Below are positions 57,531 through 64,000 of a stretch of 64,000 bases of DNA, piece by piece; the first letter of the stretch is position 1; each line of letters begins with the position of its first letter. The position numbers and the translations under genes were made by a program. This DNA is from Symsagittifera roscoffensis. Its lineage: Eukaryota; Xenacoelomorpha; Acoela; Convolutidae. Under the pieces are notes generated by a model. The model was given only the letters and a program-made list of their open reading frames with translations. It was not told where the DNA came from and did not search any database. Location: assembly GCF_963678635.1 (NCBI RefSeq), contig NC_087063.1:71135617-71199616 (forward strand), given 5' to 3'.

Positions 57531-58604
57531 ATGAGGTCTTTGGGACACTATAATGTGGTACGCAAACTGATCCTACCCCATAGTAAGGAGTCGGAAGGAA
57601 CAATGAGCAAGCTAGATAAATCAGCGAAGAAGATGGAACCCGGTAGTTGTCTGGACCTGATGTGTGGAAGTGGAGAGCATTCTTGCGATGGACGATCCTG
57701 TGTCAGGATACAATTCTTTCAAAAAGAAGATCTAGCCCCTTGGTTTGGCGATATCACAGAGAAAGAGAAGAGTGAAGTACAGATAGTGGATGAGTGTTAC
57801 ACGAACACTACTGTAAATATAGCAACGGCGTTGGGGTTCTTCTCAAGGATGTGCAGCTTGAAGTCGCTGGAGATGCTGTAGTCCGAGCACCACATGGTGA
57901 CAGCGTTGAGCGTGGAGTCATGGCCTGGAGCACTGCAAAAAACCCAGAAGCACATCAGAGGGTGGAAGATTGGTCTTGAGGCGGAAATGGGGTTTCCCGT
58001 GAGTGAAGCCTATAGTTTGCCAGTGATCGCGAAGTCCCTAGTGGGATCAGTCATGGCCAACCTGTGTTGAAGCCACTATCTACTACACATGGCAATGATG
58101 GAGGTATCCAGCCAGAGGATACTAATCGACAAAGCCTTCTCGGTACCCAAGTGCGTACGTCTGGCTCAAATGTCGCATCACTCGCATAGACTGTTGAGGA
58201 AGATCCTGGGGACTGTACCGGGGGAACAAAGAAATAACTTGAGTGAGATCTGAGGGGAAGAATTTTTGAGTCTGGAAGGTGAGAACACGAGTGACTTCGA
58301 GAGACAGAACACTATCGGGAAGCCGATCAACAGTACCCCAGCTCTGGAGGAGAATGATGTGACGCACGAAAAGATGATGGAGCTGGAACCTCTGCTGGAA
58401 GCTTCGGGAGAATGCAACCACCGGAGTATGAACCTCACGCATGGGGAATGCCCGTGCCACTGTCTGGCACAGACGGTGTGGTATCCGGAGCACTCGAACC
58501 TTTGCTTGATATGGGACGTGGAGGTAAAACGGTCGATCGGGCTACCCGATCATCGACAGAAGGTCACCCTCCTGGTAATGAGTTCAATGCTGGCATTGCG
58601 ATGA
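57531..58604 (+). pseudogene. Cys-rich retroelement-like fragments, env-like by position only
   Basis: Plus-strand frames at 57,531-57,881, 57,794-57,979 and 58,266-58,604 follow each other with frame changes. They contain Cys clusters (CLDLMCGSGEHSCDGRSC; ECNHRSMNLTHGECPCHC) and possible N-glycosylation sites (NTT, NLT). A Cys-rich ectodomain-like stretch just before a C-terminal ORF with a hydrophobic segment would suit a retroelement envelope or 3' polyprotein, but no family motif confirms it. GC content and codon use resemble the left flank, not the palindrome. Confidence 0.3.
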
Positions 58605-59255
58605 ATGGAGGAAAACGTGACGAAATATCGGGAGTCGAGGGCACCGACAGCGGAATCGATACATGCTATTGATTACAGGAGGAGGCTTGAGTTGTTTGAG
58701 ACTGCGTGCAAAGTATTCGCTATACCTATGGCGGTCAGGCACATGTGGAGCCGCATAAGATTCTTCCCATGGCTTCGAGCGACACTGACGTTTTGGTTAT
58801 ACGCGGTGACGAAGGATCACATGAAGAAGCATCAGAAAGAATATCGACAGTTCCTGGATGAGATAGGGCCAGAAGCCTTCAAGAGACCCTTGCTGACCCA
58901 TCGTAATGCAATCAATACGGGTTGGAAGAGAGTTAGTAGGGTGCCTAGAGATAATACCAAGGTGAGGGAGTCAATATTGGAGGAGGACTTAGCGAAGAAC
59001 GTGAGCTTGAGCTTGCATAACTCTTTTCGCTTGAACAGGGAATCAGAAATGAAATGTTTGCTGAACCAGGTAAATAGATTGCAAGAGCAGAGGGAATGGA
59101 TGCGATACTACGTACAACTAAAGGCTTGGAAAAAGATCGTGATCAGCTCCGACGATGAGGAAGCGCTGCTGCGGCAGATAACAGTGTCGAATGCTTCAGG
59201 GTCTAGCAGCTCTTCTGGTGCGAATATCAAAAATAAAAACAACCTGCTAAGATGA
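58605..59255 (+). CDS. 216-residue ORF with hydrophobic segment (unknown, retroelement-like)
   Basis: The longest open frame of the right block. It begins MEENVTKYRESRAPTAESIH, has a hydrophobic stretch FFPWLRATLTFWLYAV (residues about 53-68) that could span a membrane, then a charged helical region and a Ser-rich tail (ASGSSSSSG). It lies immediately after the Cys-rich fragments, as the C-terminal part of an envelope-like or polyprotein region would. I do not recognise a domain. Confidence 0.35.
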   Translation: MEENVTKYRESRAPTAESIHAIDYRRRLELFETACKVFAIPMAVRHMWSRIRFFPWLRATLTFWLYAVTKDHMKKHQKEYRQFLDEIGPEAFKRPLLTHRNAINTGWKRVSRVPRDNTKVRESILEEDLAKNVSLSLHNSFRLNRESEMKCLLNQVNRLQEQREWMRYYVQLKAWKKIVISSDDEEALLRQITVSNASGSSSSSGANIKNKNNLLR

Positions 59256-60211
59256 TTTTTGTTTTCCACAAAAAAGTACTAAGAAATGACGTTTCAAAAT
59301 AATCTCAAGATTAACATAGTTTCAGTTCAATCACTGTAGCGACGAGCAAAACAAAATCCAATGTGGCCTACAAAATGTCTCTTCGAGGATGTAACACCAC
59401 CTATTATAACAAACTGTTTAAAACCACTTGGCCACACAGGTTAAGGAAACCGAAAAGGAAGACACATCAGTAGGCAAGGTGAAGAGCAATGTTGAGAGGA
59501 GGCAGCAACTGTCCAATTAAGTTGGGATATGATAGATCAGTCAAAAAACGCAGTGAGGCTTCTAACATTGTAAGCACTGTACATTAGGACATTAAGCAAA
59601 TGAGGCTGGGATCAACTCGCATATGAGTTCAGGAGTAGAGAGCTGACACTTATATTTTAATCCAATTTTTTTTTGGCTTTCAAATCAGAATAAAAATAAC
59701 ATGCCAATCAAAGATTGGTAAAATAAAGAAAAAGATAAAAAAATCTCAGAGATTCAGGAAAATATGATTTTGCAAAATGTTAAAGTAATCATGCTTAATT
59801 TTGGTTGATGATTAGATTTCTTTTTTTTTGTTAAAAACCATTTAAATGTTTTCTATGTCTGTTTCGCGTCTGTAGTGAGCAGGATGCTCAGTGTCGGATT
59901 CTTGAGTCTTGAGAGGGAAAAGAAAGGGACTTGAGTGGGAACTCGGATGAAATCTGAGGTCACGGAGAAGAAATTTTAATGAACCAAAAAATTGTTGTTA
60001 TATGCTATATCTATTATATGAATCAAAATGCTGCATAGCAATTTTCTGATTGGTTAACACAAAAATTTTTTTAATCATTAGCTTGCAAAGCGGAAGTTTA
60101 GGGTGCAAGTGTATGCATATTTTGATTGCTGTTTAGCGATAATGTGAAATTTTTGCATGGTTGTGAATTTTGTGGTGTAGATAAAGTCAAATCTGCTGCA
60201 AACTTCTGTAA
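59256..60211. other. Non-coding stretch in the right block
   Basis: No long frames or recognised RNA gene. Composition becomes AT-rich again. It may be untranslated 3' or LTR sequence of the adjacent element, but no matching direct repeat is seen in the window. Confidence 0.4.
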
Positions 60212-60763
60212 ATGACCACTGGAACTGTATCTTGGTCAACACTCAACATCCTGAGGGCTCACTGGCAGACGGCGACACGCGATGAGGACATCGATCTTGA
60301 ATCCGGGGAGTGTGTGCCAGTCGGTCATATTTGGAAGTTTGACCTTGAGCAAAGCAAGAAACATGAGTTTGGGGTGAAATCAAATTTTACAAAAATTCGA
60401 ATTGAGCCTGTCATGCTCAATTTTCTCGCGACAACTGAAAATCTCAGAAATGCAAGATCAGAACAACCGATTTTCAATCGCGGGAAAGTAATCAAAAAAA
60501 GCAGCAGGAAATTGCTATTCGCAATTTCTAGATATAAAAATCACACGAGAGTAGAGCTGTCCTATCCTGAAATAGGAGACAGAACGATTACGAAACAAGA
60601 GAATAATGATTCGACGTGGACCAGAGTGAACCTTCGGTGGAAATGTGGACAACCGAAGTCTCCCAATGGTCCAACCAAAAACTTTAGTTCTCAAGTGAAA
60701 ACTAATTCCCTTTGCTGGAATTTTTTAATAGCAAACTTCTCAAATTACATTTATGCTAGTTAA
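60212..60763 (+). CDS. 183-residue hypothetical ORF
   Basis: An open frame starting MTTGTVSWSTLNILRAHWQT. It is mixed in charge, with no signal peptide, membrane segment or motif that I recognise. It ends in AT-rich sequence. It may be a chance or decayed frame of the retroelement block, or a small cellular gene; there is no supporting context. Confidence 0.25.
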   Translation: MTTGTVSWSTLNILRAHWQTATRDEDIDLESGECVPVGHIWKFDLEQSKKHEFGVKSNFTKIRIEPVMLNFLATTENLRNARSEQPIFNRGKVIKKSSRKLLFAISRYKNHTRVELSYPEIGDRTITKQENNDSTWTRVNLRWKCGQPKSPNGPTKNFSSQVKTNSLCWNFLIANFSNYIYAS

Positions 60764-62340
60764 TTTGGTTACGCCAATTCTCGAGTGTGCTGGTATGTGA
60801 GTATCCAATTTAGTTTTCTTGAGTTTTTCTTGAGTGTGTTTTGTAACTGTTATGTTGAGGTAGGGAGAGTTTTAGGTTGATCCATCTGAAATGGATCAAA
60901 GTTCCGTTGTCTAGATAAAAGTAACTATACGGACTGTTCCGACCCTGTTTGCAACGGCGTTCGCGTTTTTTGGGTATTTTGAGACCTAAGTATGGGGACG
61001 TTCTTATTTTCTAGAGTGGGGGGGGGTATTTTCGTAGTGGCTTTTAAGCTGTAACGAGGGTTTTAGTCTAATGTCGCAAGTGACCCAATTGGCTTTGACC
61101 GTTCGAGGTAGAAAAACACAAGAGATAGTGTCCCTGACTCTTGAGCCAATGGTTATAGGGCCTATTTTTCTTTAACCTCATCTGTGACTTAAGTAGGCGA
61201 CTGTTACATAGTGTTTTTATGGCGCTCCTGGGTGTTTTTACGACATCATGACTACGGAGTCGAACCTACTTGACACAGCCTCGGGCTACATGCCCATTCT
61301 AGAGTATCGGTGGTACGGTTAAGCGGGAACGTGTAAACCTTCCGGTCTTACCGTGATAGCTTTTTAAGAAGAGGAAGGCACACAGTGGTGTTTGTTTGGT
61401 CAATCGACGGACCACTGGGAGACTGGACTGGAACAGGTGACCAGCCAAATGGGAAAGTGGTGCTGGTGAGAGGTGCTGGACAAGCCAAGGAGACAACCAG
61501 CACGGAATCAGAACAACCAGAGGGGGACACACAGAGGTGTTCTGGTTGGTCAATCGGGTATCGTTAGAATCCACATTACATTAGAGGAGATAAGTGTAAA
61601 ATTAGATAAGCGGAACCCCACTGTTTTGAGGAACGTTTTTACTTGAGCAGAGCTTGGCAACAGGTTCTACGATTTTCTCTCAAAAAGTTTAGCACCCAGC
61701 GCTTAAGGTAATTTTCGGCTTAAGAGGGGGGCTAAATAGGGGGGAGGTTAGAAGGGGGGCTGGTTAGGTTAGAGGTTGGCGGTTGCAAATTGTAAAAAAG
61801 GGGGGACATGTTATAGTAGCTAATCAATCAATCTCGTCGATTTAGTTACCTTATAATCTTACACGCGTGAATTACAGAGATAGGGTATCCAAATTTAATA
61901 TCGAATTAAGGTAGGTACCCTGGTCGGATCGGTTGGCGGGAACGGAAATAGACATTTTTTGTAACCCGGAAGGTAAATACCCCATGAGAACGTTAGTAGG
62001 GGGGGGGGGGGGAGGAAAACGCGTTACAATCAGGTACCACACATTTTTTTTACGATAGCACGACATTGGTCACCTTTAATATTTTAGTTGGGTTCACCTT
62101 TCTGTTTTTATAATTTTTTCTAACGAAAAGGCAATCACAAAACACCTGCGAACAAGTTGGATTTCAACTTGCATCAGATTGATAAAGGGAGATAAATACA
62201 GGGGGGTTAATAATTGAAACTTTTGGCCAGTAAGGTTGGGTTTTGGGGAAATTTTTATTCTAGAGCTCAAGTGGTGACACCAGGGATAGTGGTTCAAGAG
62301 TCCCAACAACGAAGAAGAAGAAATCAGATTGTCCCAACAC
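60764..62340. other. G-rich, gene-poor stretch
   Basis: Several G-runs occur: nine Gs ending at 61,026, three G6 runs at 61,726, 61,739 and 61,754, and a long run near 62,000. GAACAACCAGAGG- and GGTCAATCG-type words recur at 61,400 and 61,545. No gene is supported; short frames on both strands overlap each other. Confidence 0.4.
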
Positions 62341-62344
62341 TAAG

Positions 62345-63064
62345 AAAAAAGGGGTCTTGGGACAGGGTGAAGTGTCCCAACACCTGAGAGGCGAAGTCCT
62401 GGGACAGTACCAAGAAGTCTTGGGACATTACAGGAAAGTCTTGGGACAGTACCAAGAAGTCCTGGGACAGTGCGGAAAAGTCTTGGGACAGTACCAAGAA
62501 GTCTTGGGACAGCACCGGAAAGTCTTGGGACAGTACCGGAAGATCTTGGGTTAGTACCGAAAAGTCTTTGGACATTACAGGAAAGTCGTGGGGCAGAACA
62601 GAAAAGTCTTGGGACAGTGCCGAAAAGTCTTGGGACAGCACCGAAAAGTCTTGGGACAGTACGGAAAAGTCTTGGGAAAGCACCGAAAAGTCTCGGGACA
62701 GTACTGAAAAGTCTTGGGTTAATACCAAGAAGTCTTGGGACAGTAAGTGAAAGTCTTGGGACAGTGCCGAAAGTCTTGGGACAGTACCAAGAAGTCTTGG
62801 GACAGTGCGGAAAAGTCTTGGGACAGTACCAGGAAGTCTTGGCACAGGACAGAAACGTCTTGGAACAGTGCAGGAAAGTCTTGGGACAGTAACGAGAAAT
62901 CTTGGGACGGTACAGAAAATTTTTGGGACAGGACGGAAAAGCCTTGGGACGGTACCAGGATGTCTTGGGACGGTTCGAAGTGTCCCGACGTCAGAGCGAA
63001 AAGGGTCTTGGGACAGTGCGAGGTATCCCAACACTTGAGTGATAGGTCCTGGGACAGTGTAAAA
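62345..63064. repeat. 21-bp minisatellite, about 30 units
   Basis: The unit is GTCTTGGGACAGTACCGAAAA with variants. As 21 is a multiple of three, frames stay open in several phases: minus-strand SVLSQDF heptads over 254 codons, and plus-strand KSWDSTE and KSLGTVP heptads. Both ends carry a longer unit that includes GAAGTGTCCCAACACCTGAG or a close variant (62,368 and 62,966), so the array is bordered by related sequences. None of the frames need be a gene. Confidence 0.9.
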
Positions 63065-63339
63065 TAACCGAGTACTTAAAGAACACAAAGGACCGGTCAG
63101 AAAATTTAAATCAGGAAATACCCACTCTATTAAGATGACGAATTGAAAGATTTTAACTTAAGAGAATTAGGAATAATTTTCAGAATTTTTATCCTTAGAA
63201 TAGAATTTTGTAAATATTAATATTGTAAATAAAGAAAACTGTAAATAAGAACCATGAGGCGAAGTAGGGTACCAATAGCAGAAAAAAGAGTTCTCGGGTC
63301 AAAGACAAATCATAACTCGTCGCAACGGACCAAAAAGTA
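63065..63339. other. Spacer before the gag-like frame
   Basis: AT-rich, with no repeat or gene recognised. It could be the untranslated leader of the element that starts at 63,340. Confidence 0.35.
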
Positions 63340-64000
63340 ATGAGAAAGAATTTTTCAGTGAGCATGGTCAACACAAGAAGCGCAAAGGAAAGCAAGACGA
63401 GAGTAAGCGCTGAGGAGGGACAAACGGTACTTGTTATAGAAAGTGATCTTGAGACACCGGATTAGAGTGTTGATGAGGTGGAAAGGAAAACGACGGTGTC
63501 AACACCGATGCCGAATGTGGAAGAACAAGAAAAGAAGACGATAGAATTCTCGCCGATTGACATTGTAGACGATACAACGAGCAACACGCCGGAAACGATA
63601 AAGGATGACTCTCAAACAAAAAGAACGTCGTTCACAGAAAGGATTGCAATGATGGTCGGAATGAAACCAAGAAAGAAGGAGGAAACAGCACCAACGACCG
63701 AGAAAGGCAAGACATTTGGAACGGTTTCTGCCATATCAACAGAGGACAATCGAGACGATGATCAGGTCGAACTTGTAGCAGCAGCTATCCATGAGGCAAC
63801 AGTTAGCAATGGGGCAACAGCTAACCAAAAGAAAACAACTCTTATTGAGCTAGGCGACTTGGTGGCGAAGCTGGAACAAATCGATAAAAAACTGAAGTGC
63901 AGTGAAGAGGATCGACAATTGCTAAAAAAGGAGATCAGATACAATAAGAGCGAGAGCCTGGACCATTGCTTCAATCTGGCGAAGGCAACTGAAGAGAGGC
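63340..64000 (+). pseudogene. Gag-like N-terminal coding region, truncated by the window, one in-frame stop
   Basis: From ATG at 63,340 (or the internal ATG at 63,364, MVNTRSAKESKTRVSAEEG) one frame stays open to the window end except for a TAG at 63,463-63,465. The product is acidic and Thr/Ser-rich, then turns into a coiled coil (ELGDLVAKLEQIDKKLKCSE, then DRQLLKKEIRYNKSES). The MVNTRS-type start and coiled coil resemble the gag of large retroelements and parallel the left-flank fragment at 4,947, which faces the opposite way. The protein continues beyond the window. Identification as gag is an inference. Confidence 0.42.

Noticed and set aside
62345-63064. The array as a CRISPR or as a real 254-residue protein gene
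   Set aside because: Units are contiguous without unique spacers, and the open frames follow from a 21-bp period.

Overview
The window looks like nuclear DNA of an invertebrate animal. The intergenic DNA is AT-rich, exons are short with GT/AG borders, and it holds hAT-type MITEs, a CR1/L2-like LINE with a PHD-finger ORF1, and a Gypsy-like LTR element. The phylum cannot be fixed from the sequence.

The dominant structure is a very large inverted duplication. The left arm (about 10,380-43,957) and the right arm (44,158-57,529) are reverse complements at roughly 97% identity where I compared them by eye. They meet at a run of exactly 200 N (43,958-44,157). Each arm reads, from outside to centre: (1) a decayed family B DNA polymerase gene; (2) a secreted protein gene whose exons encode a signal peptide plus a lytic-transglycosylase/lysozyme-like domain (exon 1), a linker plus the start of a von Willebrand A domain (exon 2), and the middle of that vWA domain (exon 3); (3) AT-rich DNA with a small TIR transposon. 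The genes point at the gap, so they are tail to tail. No later exons are visible.

The left arm is longer because it gained DNA that the right arm lacks. The gains are a 438-bp hAT MITE (16,632-17,069), a 10.3-kb LTR retrotransposon (17,104-27,441), a 186-bp hAT MITE (27,824-28,009), a 4.9-kb LINE (29,187-34,093) and a 4.6-kb tandem duplication carrying a second exon 3. The right arm shows intact empty sites for both MITEs and for the LINE. This dates these events after the arms separated. It also raises the possibility that the two arms are alleles joined wrongly by scaffolding.

Outside the arms are two GC-richer blocks (1-4,975 and 57,530-64,000) with broken retroelement-like coding fragments. 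Both have a coiled-coil, gag-like start facing outward. The right block also carries a 21-bp minisatellite that is open in several frames.

Few genes look intact: the SLT/vWA exons in both arms, the gag of the LTR element, and parts of the LINE. The polymerase, the flanking retroelements and LINE ORF2 are broken by stops or frameshifts.
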